From contig JAEZIF010000208.1 in NCBI GenBank assembly GCA_023416135.1, forward strand, positions 1 through 33,634: a stretch of 33,634 nt of DNA, read 5' to 3'. How positions within the stretch are numbered: position 1 is the stretch's first letter; every line of letters begins with the position of its first letter. Source of the DNA: Pseudomonadota bacterium (GTDB taxonomy: Bacteria; Pseudomonadota; Alphaproteobacteria; Reyranellales; Reyranellaceae). A program made the position numbers and the translations under genes. A model generated the notes under the pieces. It made no database searches, was not told where the DNA came from, and was given only the letters and a program-made list of their open reading frames with translations. Below, one piece after another: positions 24,267 to 33,288 of this stretch.

Positions 24267-25031
24267 TCAGCGTCCTCCCGCGACGGCGAGCGTGGTTCCG
24301 GTGATGTAGTTGGCCTCGTCCGAGGCAAGATAGAGCACGGCATTGGCGATGTCCGCCGGCACGCCGATGCGGCGCAGCGGCGTCGCCCGCACCGGCCCGT
24401 ATTCGAGCGGCTCGAGCTTTCGGAAGCCCGGCGCCGTCTTCTCAGTCTCGATCGGGCCGGGCGCCACCGCGTTCACCGTCACGCCGTATTCGGCCAGTTC
24501 CAGGGCCACGCCGCGGGTAAATCCGTGGATGCCGGCCTTGGCGGCGGAATAGGCGGAATTGCCGATGTAGTAGGCCGTCCATGGCGTGCCTTCGCGCGCC
24601 CCGGAGCTGAGGTTGATGATGCGCCCATAGCGCCGCTCGCGCATGTGCGCTGCCGCCTCGCGCGTGCACAGGAAGGCGGAGCGCAGGTTCAGCCGCAGGA
24701 TGAAGTCCCAGTCCTCGACCTTGGCTTCCCAGATGCGGCCCGATGTTCCGCCGCCCACGTCGTTGACCAGGATATCGAGTCGGCCGTGGGCCTCGAATAT
24801 CGCAGCGAACAGCGCCTTCACCGGCGCTTCCTCGGTGACGTCGGCAGCGATGGCCGTCACGGGCCGTCCGTTGGCCTTGATCTGCCGCTCGGTCTCGGCG
24901 AGTCCCGCTGCATCGATGTCGGCAAGCACCAGAGACGCGCCTTCCTCGCTCAGCCTGAGCGCGATGGCGCGGCCCAACCCGGCCGCCGCGCCGGTCACGA
25001 GCGCAATCTTGTTGGCCACCCTGTCACCCAC
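24267..25031 (-). CDS. SDR-family oxidoreductase (FabG-like)
   Basis: The 254-residue product is a classical short-chain dehydrogenase: TGAAAGLG cofactor motif, a VNDVGG variant of NNAG, INLSSG serine, and the catalytic pair Tyr161 and Lys165 in YSAAK. NAVAPGPIETE and the C-terminal YITGTTLAVAGG complete the fold. The start is taken as GTG 25031, with GGAGGGG 5 bases before it; GTG 25019 is an alternative. It is the first gene of the five-gene minus-strand operon and is divergent from a second SDR gene. Substrate is unknown; an alcohol or ketone step in the neighbouring pathway is an inference. Confidence 0.9.
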   Translation of the reverse strand: MGDRVANKIALVTGAAAGLGRAIALRLSEEGASLVLADIDAAGLAETERQIKANGRPVTAIAADVTEEAPVKALFAAIFEAHGRLDILVNDVGGGTSGRIWEAKVEDWDFILRLNLRSAFLCTREAAAHMRERRYGRIINLSSGAREGTPWTAYYIGNSAYSAAKAGIHGFTRGVALELAEYGVTVNAVAPGPIETEKTAPGFRKLEPLEYGPVRATPLRRIGVPADIANAVLYLASDEANYITGTTLAVAGGR

Positions 25032-25122
25032 GACGCCCCTCCATCCTTCGCGCGGCTGGCAGGTTAGGCGCGCCTGTCGTATGGCTTCAATCGACTTGGA
25101 CGAAAATGGATCGGTGAACCGC

Positions 25123-25905
25123 ATGGTGGAAACGAAAGCGGCGATCGTAACGGGCGGTGCCGGGGGCATCGGCAAGTCGACCGTGCGGCGGTTGCTGAAC
25201 AGCGGACTTTCGGTCTTCGTCGTCGACGCCAACCAGGGCTCGCTCGATGCGCTTCGTTCGGAGTTTGCGGGCGCTGCTGGTCGGCTGGATGCCTGGCGCG
25301 CCGACGTCACCGACCCGAACCAGATGGTCGATGCCGTCAGTCGCGCCAGCCGGCGTTTCGGTGCCGTCTATGCCCTGGTGCACATCGCCGGTGGCGCCGG
25401 CCCCAAGCGGGCGCGCCATATCGAGGAGTTCGAGCTGCACGAATGGACGCATGTCATCGACCTCAACCTGACAAGCGCGTTCCTGGCGGCGCGTGCGGCG
25501 GTGCCGCTGATGCGGCCGCAGCGCCGCGGCCGCATCGTGCTGTTCTCTTCGATCATAGCCGACGGCGAGAAAGGGCCGCTGACAACGGTTACCGGGCGGC
25601 TGCCCTACGCCACGGCAAAGGCGGCGTTGCTGGGCTTTACGTCGCAGCTCGCCAAGGACCTCGCGGAGTGGGGGATCACCGTGAACGCGCTGATGCCGGG
25701 ATTGATCCTCGGTGAGCAGGGCACGCGCATCCGCGACCGATTCGACAGGCTGGAGCCCGAGCAACGGGCGGCGCTGCTGGCGGGATATCCGGGCGGCAAG
25801 CCGGGCAGCGGCGACGACGTGGCTGCAGTGGTCGACTTCTTGCTTTCAGACTCTGCCGGCTTCATCTCGGGTGTCGCGTTGCCGATCGACGGTGCCTACC
25901 GTTAA
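25123..25905 (+). CDS. SDR-family oxidoreductase
   Basis: The 260-residue product is another classical short-chain dehydrogenase: TGGAGGIG cofactor motif, ADVTDP, HIAGGAG in place of NNAG, LFSSI serine, and Tyr162/Lys166 in YATAK. VNALMPGLILGEQGTRI and FISGVALPIDGAY follow. ATG 25123 places five residues before the first strand, as usual; ATG 25081 is possible but has no better Shine-Dalgarno. It is divergent from the first SDR, with which it shares a short promoter gap. It ends 93 bases before the binding-protein gene. Confidence 0.88.
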   Translation: MVETKAAIVTGGAGGIGKSTVRRLLNSGLSVFVVDANQGSLDALRSEFAGAAGRLDAWRADVTDPNQMVDAVSRASRRFGAVYALVHIAGGAGPKRARHIEEFELHEWTHVIDLNLTSAFLAARAAVPLMRPQRRGRIVLFSSIIADGEKGPLTTVTGRLPYATAKAALLGFTSQLAKDLAEWGITVNALMPGLILGEQGTRIRDRFDRLEPEQRAALLAGYPGGKPGSGDDVAAVVDFLLSDSAGFISGVALPIDGAYR

Positions 25906-25911
25906 GCCGCA

Positions 25912-25965
25912 TCGCAATCGATTGCGAAGCGCCGTCGTTGACATCGAAGTATCGCCTCCTAAGCT
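25912..25965 (+). promoter_or_regulatory. 16-bp palindrome plus TTGACA promoter before the Liv-type operon
   Basis: TCGCAATCGATTGCGA (25912-25927) is a perfect palindrome starting 7 bases after the SDR stop. Ten bases further on, TTGACA (25938-25943) is followed at 16 bp by TAAGCT, a plausible promoter for the binding-protein gene at 25999. A dimeric activator bound just upstream of -35 would fit this geometry. No regulator gene is in the window. Confidence 0.5.
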
Positions 25966-25998
25966 CGATCGAGTGTTTGGGGACGAGGGGGAATGGTC

Positions 25999-27240
25999 AT
26001 GGTGCTGCACAGCAAAAGGGCAACTCGACGTCGGGTTATGGCACTCGGTGCCGCGGCGCTTGCTGCTCCGGCCATCCGTTCGGCCCACGCCCAGACCAAG
26101 ACGCTGGTGATCGGCGGGTCTGTTCCGCTTACCGGTGCAGCGGCGGAGACCGGCCTCAACGTCAACAACGGCTACATCACCTCCGTCAGCTACTTCAACG
26201 ACGTGCTGGGCGGCGTCGAGATCGCCGGCGAGAAGTACAAGATCGATCTGAAGCTGTTCGACGACGCCAGCGACCCGGCGCGCGCCACCACGCTGATCCA
26301 GCGCCAGATCGACGAAGGCACCAACTTCTTCCTGGGTTCGTTCGGTTCCAACATCGTGCTGCCGACCGCCGCCATCACCGAGCGCGCCAAGAAGCCGATG
26401 GTTCAGACCGGCGGCGGCTCCGACGCGATCTTCACCCGCGGATACAAGTTCGTGTTCGGCATGTATCCTCGCGCCACGCGCCAGTTCGCGGCGACGGCGG
26501 CGATGTTCAAGTCGCTGCAGCCGCTGCCGCAGACCTATTCGGTGATCTGGACCAACGACGCCTTCTCCAAGACCGCGGCCGAGGGTGTGCGGCTGTCCTG
26601 CGACGCCGCGGGATTCAAGCGCATCGAAGGCTACGAGCTGCCGGCCAAGCCGACGGACGTGTCGAGCGTGCTCGGCTCGGTGCGTGCCAATACGCCCGAC
26701 CTGCTGATCTGCGTCATGCACGACCAGAACTCTCTCCTGGTGGCGCGCCAGATGGTGGCGACCAACACCAACGTGAAGCTCCTGTTCCAGGGCCTGGGAC
26801 CGCAGCTCGTCTCGTTCCGCGAGGCGCTGGGCAAGCACTCGGAGGCGCTGTGCTGCTCGACCTACTGGGACGAGAACGTGCCGTTCAAGGACAAGTTTTT
26901 CGGCGATTCCAAGAAGTTCATTGAATACTACAAGACCAAGTTCACGCGGCCGATCGCCTATCACACTGCGGGCGCCGCAGCCTGCATCGAGACCTACGTC
27001 ATGGCCATGCAGGCGGCCAAGAGCACCGACCCTGGCAAGGTGCGCGACGCGCTGTCCGCTGCCGACTTCGAGACCTTCTACAGCCGCATCAAGTTCACGT
27101 CCGACGGCGATGGCGATGAGCTGCTGATGGGCGGCTTCATCGGGCAGGTGCAGAAGGGCAAGCTCGAGATCGTCTATCCGCAGGCGGCAGCGACCGCGAA
27201 GCCCGTTTACCCGTCGCCGCCATGGGACAAGAAAGCGTGA
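25999..27240 (+). CDS. Liv-type ABC transporter substrate-binding protein
   Basis: The 413-residue product is a periplasmic binding protein of the branched-chain amino acid/amide class (peripla_BP_6). It begins with a twin-arginine-like signal (TRRRVMALGAAALAAPAIRSAHAQ). Then come LVIGGSVPLTGAAAETGLNVNNGYITSVSYFNDVLGGVEIAGEKYKIDLKLFDDASDPARA and FFLGSFGSN. An ATG two codons earlier (25993) is too close to GAGGGGG, so 25999 with a 7-base spacing is chosen. It heads the transporter operon and is followed by hairpins that may raise its expression over the permeases. The ligand is unknown; such systems also carry amides, urea derivatives and aromatic acids. Confidence 0.92.
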   Translation: MVLHSKRATRRRVMALGAAALAAPAIRSAHAQTKTLVIGGSVPLTGAAAETGLNVNNGYITSVSYFNDVLGGVEIAGEKYKIDLKLFDDASDPARATTLIQRQIDEGTNFFLGSFGSNIVLPTAAITERAKKPMVQTGGGSDAIFTRGYKFVFGMYPRATRQFAATAAMFKSLQPLPQTYSVIWTNDAFSKTAAEGVRLSCDAAGFKRIEGYELPAKPTDVSSVLGSVRANTPDLLICVMHDQNSLLVARQMVATNTNVKLLFQGLGPQLVSFREALGKHSEALCCSTYWDENVPFKDKFFGDSKKFIEYYKTKFTRPIAYHTAGAAACIETYVMAMQAAKSTDPGKVRDALSAADFETFYSRIKFTSDGDGDELLMGGFIGQVQKGKLEIVYPQAAATAKPVYPSPPWDKKA

Positions 27241-27245
27241 TTTTG

Positions 27246-27288
27246 CTGGAGGTGCGCCACTCCAGTGGCGCGATCATGCTCATGATCG
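27246..27288 (+). other. Tandem hairpins between binding protein and permease
   Basis: GCGCCAC (27254-27260) and GTGGCGC (27265-27271) make a 7-bp stem with loop TCCA. CGATCATG (27271-27278) and CATGATCG (27281-27288) make an 8-bp dyad. CTGGAG (27246-27251) can instead pair with CTCCAG (27260-27265), excluding the first stem. Such elements often lie after binding-protein genes and set the ratio of binding protein to permease. Confidence 0.55.
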
Positions 27289-27325
27289 ACGGTTACGCGC
27301 GACTGGCTGCGCGCGCTGCCGGCGC

Positions 27326-28201
27326 ATGAACCTGATCGCCCAGACGCTGGCCGACGGCATGGTGCTCGGCGGCATCTATGCTCTTGCTGCCGTCGGCTTC
27401 TCGTTGATCTTCGGCGTCCTGCACGTCATCAACCTCAGCCACGGCATCCTGGTGCTGCTGGGCGCCTATCTGGCGCTGATCTTCTCCGAGACCTTGCACA
27501 TCGACCCGCTGCTCACCATGCCGCTGGTGATGGCGGTCCTGTTCTCGGTCGGCTACGTCTACCAGCGATTCCTGATCCAATATGCCGTCGACAGTTCCGC
27601 CTTCGGCTCGATCCTGCTGACCTTCGGCGTGGCGCTGATGATGCACAACGTCATGATCTGGGTGTTCTCTCCCGACATGAGAAACATCACGCCGACCTGG
27701 GCTTTCACCTCGCTGAAGCTCGGCCCGATCACCCTCGATGCGGTGCGCGTGAGCTGCCTGGTGGCCAGCCTGATCCTGCTGTCGTTCCTCGCGGCGTTCC
27801 TGAAGTTCTCGCCGCTCGGTCGCGTCATCCGCGCCACCGCACAGCAGACGCTGGCGGCGCGGCTGTGCGGCGTCAACGTGCGGCATGTCTATGCACTGAC
27901 GTTCGCCGTCTCGGCGGCCTTTGCCGGCGCGGCCGGCATCGTCATCGGCATCATCCTGCCCTTCTCGCCGGCCGACGAGGCGACCTGGACCCTGAACGCC
28001 TTCGTCGTCGTCGTGCTGGGTGGAGTCGGAAGTCCGGCTGGCGCCCTGATCGGCGGCCTGCTGATCGGCGTGGCGAGCACTCTTACGGCCCAGTACATCG
28101 GACCGTCCTTCCCCAACGTGACGATGTTCCTGCTGCTCGTCCTGCTGCTGCTGGTGCGGCCGCAGGGCCTGCTGGGCAATGCCTTCGCGCCATCGCGATG
28201 A
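27326..28201 (+). CDS. Liv-type ABC transporter permease (LivH family)
   Basis: The 291-residue integral membrane protein has about eight hydrophobic segments and the LivH pattern: ADGMVLGGIYALAAVGFSLIFGVLHVINLSHGILVLLGAYLAL at the N-terminus, FSPLGRVIRATAQQTLAARLCGVNVRHVYALTF as the cytoplasmic coupling loop, and FVVVVLGGVGSPAGALIGGLLIG near the end. No Shine-Dalgarno is evident before ATG 27326, but family homology starts at the first residues. It pairs with the LivM-type protein downstream, 10 bases away. Confidence 0.93.
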   Translation: MNLIAQTLADGMVLGGIYALAAVGFSLIFGVLHVINLSHGILVLLGAYLALIFSETLHIDPLLTMPLVMAVLFSVGYVYQRFLIQYAVDSSAFGSILLTFGVALMMHNVMIWVFSPDMRNITPTWAFTSLKLGPITLDAVRVSCLVASLILLSFLAAFLKFSPLGRVIRATAQQTLAARLCGVNVRHVYALTFAVSAAFAGAAGIVIGIILPFSPADEATWTLNAFVVVVLGGVGSPAGALIGGLLIGVASTLTAQYIGPSFPNVTMFLLLVLLLLVRPQGLLGNAFAPSR

Positions 28202-28211
28202 ACAGGGCACG

Positions 28212-29189
28212 ATGACCGGGCAGCGGCCTGTATTCTTCGTTGCGATCGTCCTGGCCGCCGCCGTCGTGCTGGCGGCGCTGCCGCTGGTGCTGCCGCCGTT
28301 CTATGTGCGTGTCGGCCAGCTCATGATCTACTCCGCGGGACTGGCCGTCGCCTGGACCATCCTCGGCGGCTTCGCGGGCTATGCCAGCTTCGGCCATGCC
28401 GCGTTCATCGGCGTCGGAGCTTTCGCGGCCGGGCTGGTCGAGGATCGATTGTCGGGGGTGCCGCTGTCGCTGATGCTGCCGATCGGTCTGCTCGCGGGCG
28501 GGCTGGCCTGCGCCATCCTGTCGGCTGTCGTCGCCTATCCCATCCTGCGCCTGCGCGGTACCTTCTTCGCCATCGCCATGCTGGGCGTGTCCCATGTCTG
28601 TGCCGAGCTCAACAACAACGTCGACGTCCTGCAGGGCTCGTTGGGACTGAACTTCCCGGCGATCACCCCGGCCGGATGGGATCCCGCCACCTTTTTCTAC
28701 GAGCTCTATCTCGTGGCGGGCGTGATCGTATTGCTGATCGCCTGGCAGATCCGGCGCAGCCGCTTCGGCGCCGGCCTTTTGAGCATCCGCGAGGACGAGG
28801 ACACGGCGCGCATGCTGGGCGTGCCGACCGAGCGCTACAAGCGGCAGGCCTTCGTCATCAGCGCCGTGCTGACCGGCCTTCTGGGCGTAATCTATGGCCA
28901 TTCGCTGGGCTACATCACCACGGATTCGGTCTATCGAAACGACACCAACCTCAACCTGATCGTCTATTCGTTGCTGGGTGGGTTGGGCACGCTGTTCGGC
29001 CCGGTGATCGGTGCCTTCATGCTGGTCTTCATCACCCAGGTGGTGCTTGCCCGGCTGCTCGACTTCCATCTGTTCGCTACCGGTCTCCTGCTGGTCGTGT
29101 TGGTGCTGGCGGCACCCGGCGGCGTGCTGGGTTTCGTGAAAAGATGGCGGCAGAAGCGCCGCGCGGCGGCGACGGTGCCGGCCGAATGA
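28212..29189 (+). CDS. Liv-type ABC transporter permease (LivM family)
   Basis: The 325-residue membrane protein shows LivM features: YSAGLAVAWTILGGFAGYASFGHAAFIGVGAF, YPILRLRGTFFAIAMLGVSH, the coupling loop LLSIREDEDTARMLGVPTERYKRQAFVISAVLTGLLGVIYGHSLGYI, and NLIVYSLLGGLGTLFGPVIGAF. ATG 28212 has AGGG just upstream; an earlier ATG at 28198 stops after five codons. The stop overlaps the ATPase start as ATGA. Confidence 0.93.
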   Translation: MTGQRPVFFVAIVLAAAVVLAALPLVLPPFYVRVGQLMIYSAGLAVAWTILGGFAGYASFGHAAFIGVGAFAAGLVEDRLSGVPLSLMLPIGLLAGGLACAILSAVVAYPILRLRGTFFAIAMLGVSHVCAELNNNVDVLQGSLGLNFPAITPAGWDPATFFYELYLVAGVIVLLIAWQIRRSRFGAGLLSIREDEDTARMLGVPTERYKRQAFVISAVLTGLLGVIYGHSLGYITTDSVYRNDTNLNLIVYSLLGGLGTLFGPVIGAFMLVFITQVVLARLLDFHLFATGLLLVVLVLAAPGGVLGFVKRWRQKRRAAATVPAE

Positions 29190-29904
29190 GCGCGCCCATC
29201 CTGCGCGTCGAGGCGCTGAGCAAGCGCTTTCGCGGCCTGCTCGCGATCTCCGACGTCTCCTTTGCCGTCGAGCCGGGATCGATCACCAGCGTCATCGGCC
29301 CCAACGGCGCGGGCAAGTCGACCTTGTTCAATCTGGTGACGGGCTATCTCGCGCCTACGTCCGGTACGGTTTCGTTCAAGGATCAGCCGATCACCGGGCT
29401 GGCGACCAACCGCATCGCCGAACTCGGCATCGCGCGGGCCTTCCAGATCGCCCGGCCGTTCCGCGACCTCAGCGTGGCCGAGAACGTTCGCATCGGCGCG
29501 CTGTTTGGCAAGACGGGCGCGCGCGACGTCGCGGCGACCACGACCAACGCGCTGACGCTCGCCGGCATGACTCATCTCGCCCGGGAGCCGGCGAGCGTGC
29601 TGACCGTCGGCCAGTTGCGCCATCTCGAGGTGGCGCGCGCCATTGCCACGCGTGCCGACCTTCTGCTGGCCGACGAGCCCTGCGCCGGCCTCAATCCCAC
29701 CGAAACGGCGGCCATGATCGACGTGCTGCGCCGCATTCGCGCGAACGGCGTCACGGTGGTGCTGGTCGAGCACGACATGCCGTCGGTCATGGAAGTGTCC
29801 GACCGTGTGCTGGTGCTGGAATCGGGTCGCCTGATCGCCGACGGCACGCCGGCCGAGGTCTCCAGCAACCCGCAGGTGATCGCGGCGTATCTCGGAACGC
29901 CGGA

Positions 29905-29908
<4 letters not shown>
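29186..29908 (+). CDS. Liv-type ABC transporter ATPase (LivG family)
   Basis: The 240-residue ATPase has Walker A GPNGAGKST (Lys44), the Q-loop in FQIARPF, and Walker B LLLADEPCAGLNP. A degenerate signature, LTVGQLRHLEVARAI, replaces LSGGQ, as is common in LivG. LVEHDMPSVMEVSDRV holds the switch histidine. The start overlaps the LivM stop. Its TAG stop overlaps the stop of the convergent LivF gene by 4 bases. Confidence 0.93.
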
Positions 29909-30614
<706 letters not shown>

Positions 30615-30615
<1 letters not shown>

Positions 30616-31592
30616 CACGCGGGCTCCGGCTGCTTGCGATAGGCGTAGTTCTTGTCCAGGCGCTCCAGCAGATAGTCCCCATAGCGAACCGGCGGCCACT
30701 TCGCCGGCCGTTCAGGGTCCTGGCAGGTCGGCAGCACCTCGACGGTGCTGTCCATCGACATGTCGAAGAAGTAGGGACAGGAATATCGGTCGCCGCCCGA
30801 GAGGTTCTTCACGCGATGCGGGGTCGACTGCCAGCGGCCGTTGGTCCAGCGCGACAGCATGTCGGCGACATTGACCACCCAGGTGCCGGCGACGGGCGGG
30901 GCGGGCAGCCAGGCGCCGTCGCTGCGACGCACTTCGAGCCCGCCGCTGCTGTCCTGGCAGAGGATGGTGATGAAGCCGTAGTCGGTGTGCGGCGCCGAGC
31001 CGAACGCATCTTCGGAGGCGTCCCTGGCATGCGGCGGATAGTGCAGCAGCCGCAGGAAGGTCGTGGGCCGCTCGAAGTAGGGCGCGAACCAGTCGCGCGG
31101 CAGGCCGAGCGCCAGCTCCAGCGGCCGCAGCAGGCGCAAGCAGAAGGCATGCATTGCTTCCTCGTAGGCGACCACCGGCTCGCGGAAGCCCGGCAGGTCG
31201 GGCCACAGGTTGGGCCCGTCGAGCGGGCGGCCGTACCGTGGATCGTCGGGCGCCACTTCGTGCATCAGCATGAACGATTCGGAATCGTTGGGTTTTGTCA
31301 CCTCGGCGACCGACGAGGTCTCGATGATGGAGGTCTTGGGCGCCATGTAACCGCGATGGAAGCAGTTCATGGCGATCATGTCCTTGGCGGCGCGTGGCTG
31401 TGCATGAAAGCGCCGTGATGCCGCGAACACGCCCTCGACCAGCGCGGGATCGACGCCGATGTCGCTGAAATAGCAGAAGCCGATGGTCGAAAAGGCTTGG
31501 TCGAGCCGACATGCCAGCTCCGCATCGCTCTGGCCGGCGAAGGAGATGACGGGCAGGGCCTGCTCTCTCGCAAGGCCGACCGACGTGTCCAT
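30615..31592 (-). CDS. 2-oxoglutarate/Fe(II)-type dioxygenase (isopenicillin N synthase family)
   Basis: The 325-residue product belongs to the isopenicillin N synthase-like non-haem iron oxygenases. The iron triad is visible: His202 and Asp204 in PHTDYGFITIL, and His259 in STPHRV. Arg269 and Ser271 (RYS) match the co-substrate-binding RxS. ALPVISFAG at the N-terminus and PYFFDMSMDSTVEVLPTC at the C-terminus are typical. ATG 31592 follows AAGGAG at about 10 bases; upstream ATGs lack a ribosome site. It overlaps livF by one base. The substrate is unknown; linkage to transport and monooxygenases suggests hydroxylation of an imported compound. Confidence 0.9.
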
Positions 31593-31644
31593 CCGTTCGT
31601 GCTCCTTACCTAATTCCATCACGAGCTTAGCGAATCGTGCGCGC

Positions 31645-31681
31645 CGTGCCATGCCGCCCTGCCGCAGGTCGGGATGGCACG
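31645..31681. promoter_or_regulatory. Spaced inverted repeat in a divergent control region
   Basis: CGTGCCAT (31645-31652) and ATGGCACG (31674-31681) are perfect 8-bp arms separated by 21 bases. They lie in the 137-base gap between the divergent dioxygenase and NtaA-type monooxygenase genes, and could be a shared operator or a looping site. Confidence 0.35.
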
Positions 31682-31729
31682 AGGCTTGCGGCAATCTTAC
31701 ACTCTTTGCACTGCAGACCGGAGAGACTC

Positions 31730-33091
31730 TTGTCCCAGCCGAAACGGATGATGCATCTCGGCGCCTTCGTGCACGAAACAGGCCAGCATGTCGCGGCCTG
31801 GCGCCATCCCGGCGCCCATATGCAGTCCGGCACGAACTTCGCGGAGATCGCCGAGGCCGCTCAACTCGCCGAGCGCGGCAAGTTCGACCTCTTCTTCCTG
31901 GCGGATTCCGCTGCGGTGAACCTCGGCGGCAGTCCCGAGGCGCGCGGCCGCATGGGCAAGGTCGTGAAGTTCGAGCCGATGACCGTCCTGTCGGCTCTTG
32001 CCGCGGTCACCAGGAACATCGGGCTGGTGGCGACCTCGACCACGACCTTCAACGAGCCCTATACGCTGGCCCGCCAGTTCGCCTCGCTCGACCAGATTTC
32101 GGGCGGCCGCGCCGGCTGGAATCTCGTCACCTCCAACAACGAGCAGGATGCGTTGAACTATTCACGCGACGAGCATCTCGGCCACGCCGACCGCTACGAC
32201 CGCGCAATCGAGTTCGCCGACGTGGTCAACGGCCTGTGGGACAGCTGGGACGAGGATGCCTTCATCCGCGACCAGGAGTCGGGCCGCTTCTTCAATCCTG
32301 CCAGGATGCATGTGCTGAACCACAAGGGAAAACACTTCCAGGTGCGTGGCCCGCTCAACGTCGCCTGCTCGCCGCAGGGCCGGCCGGTTCTGGTCCAGGC
32401 CGGCGCATCGGGGACGGGACGCGACGTTGCCGCCCGGCTGGCCGAACTGGTCTTCACAGCGTCCACGACCTTCGAGCAGGCGAAGGAGTTCCATGACGAT
32501 GTCCGGTCGCGCCTGCCGCGTTTCGGGCGCTCGCAGGACCAGACGCTGGTGATGCCGGGCTTCTATCCCGTCGTCGCGCCGACCACATCGGAGGCGCAGG
32601 AGAAGTACGACTTCCTGCAATCGCTGATCCAGAAGCCGGTCGGCATCTCGATCCTGGAATCGACGATCGGCGTGCACGGCCTGGACAAGCTCCCGCTCGA
32701 CGGGCCGGTGCCGGAGATGGCCGACACGAACGGACCGCTCAGCCGCCAACGCCTGCTGCTCGAGCAGGCGCGGCGCGACAAGCTCACCTTCTGGGAACTT
32801 TGCCTGGCCAATGCCGGCCCGCGCGGCCACGTGCTGTCGATCGGCACGCCGTCTCAGGTGGCCGACGAGATGGAGCACTGGTTCAAGGGCGGCGCGGCCG
32901 ACGGCTTCAACGTCATGCCGGCCTGGCTTCCCGGTTCGCTCGAGGACTTCGTCGACCTGGTCATCCCCGAGCTGCAGCGTCGTGGACTCTTCCGCACGGA
33001 GTACGAGTCGACGACCTTGCGTGGCAACCTCGGCTTGCCCAAGCCGGTCAATCGCCATCACCTCGCAAGATTGGGCAGCGCCGCGCAGTAA
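31730..33091 (+). CDS. NtaA/SnaA/DszA-type FMN-dependent monooxygenase
   Basis: The 453-residue product is a two-component, luciferase-like monooxygenase of the NtaA (nitrilotriacetate)/SnaA/DszA group. Features: MMHLGAFVHETGQHVAAWRHP, FAEIAEAAQLAERGKFDLFFLADS, VTRNIGLVATSTTTFNEPYTLARQFASLDQISGGRAGWNLVTS, RPVLVQAGASGTGRDVAARLAELVFTAS, and GAADGFNVMPAWLPGSLEDFVDLVIPELQRRGLFRTEY. The proposed start is TTG 31730 with GGAGAGA 3 bases upstream; ATG 31748 is an alternative without a good ribosome site. It needs reduced FMN from a reductase not seen here. It lies upstream of rutA and divergent from the dioxygenase. Confidence 0.92.
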   Translation: MSQPKRMMHLGAFVHETGQHVAAWRHPGAHMQSGTNFAEIAEAAQLAERGKFDLFFLADSAAVNLGGSPEARGRMGKVVKFEPMTVLSALAAVTRNIGLVATSTTTFNEPYTLARQFASLDQISGGRAGWNLVTSNNEQDALNYSRDEHLGHADRYDRAIEFADVVNGLWDSWDEDAFIRDQESGRFFNPARMHVLNHKGKHFQVRGPLNVACSPQGRPVLVQAGASGTGRDVAARLAELVFTASTTFEQAKEFHDDVRSRLPRFGRSQDQTLVMPGFYPVVAPTTSEAQEKYDFLQSLIQKPVGISILESTIGVHGLDKLPLDGPVPEMADTNGPLSRQRLLLEQARRDKLTFWELCLANAGPRGHVLSIGTPSQVADEMEHWFKGGAADGFNVMPAWLPGSLEDFVDLVIPELQRRGLFRTEYESTTLRGNLGLPKPVNRHHLARLGSAAQ

Positions 33092-33122
33092 TTCACCGCT
33101 GACGCTGCGGGAACGATTTTCC

Positions 33123-33168
33123 CAGACTGCGCTGTTCATTTGAGACAGCGCTTGGCGCGAGCAGTCTG
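33123..33168 (+). promoter_or_regulatory. Nested inverted repeats in the rutA leader
   Basis: Outer arms CAGACTGC (33123-33130) and GCAGTCTG (33161-33168) enclose inner arms GCGCTGT (33129-33135) and ACAGCGC (33145-33151), which overlap the outer arm by two bases. All pair perfectly. It may be the 3' hairpin of the preceding gene or a structured leader before rutA. Confidence 0.45.
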
Positions 33169-33246
33169 CCTCCGTGCGTGCAACGCATCGCGACCTGCAG
33201 GCGCGTTTGTGCGCGAGAATCCTGTTCACTCCTCGTGGCATGGGAG

Positions 33247-33263
33247 TTGCTGCGCCGCAGCAA
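33247..33263 (+). promoter_or_regulatory. 17-bp inverted repeat close to the rutA start
   Basis: TTGCTGCGCCGCAGCAA has 7-bp perfect arms around GCC and ends 25 bases before the rutA ATG. GCAGCAA is repeated directly after it. The TTG...CAA outline resembles operators of dimeric repressors; equally it could fold in mRNA near the ribosome site. Confidence 0.4.
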
Positions 33264-33288
33264 GCAGCAACCGCGTACGAGGTGCACG

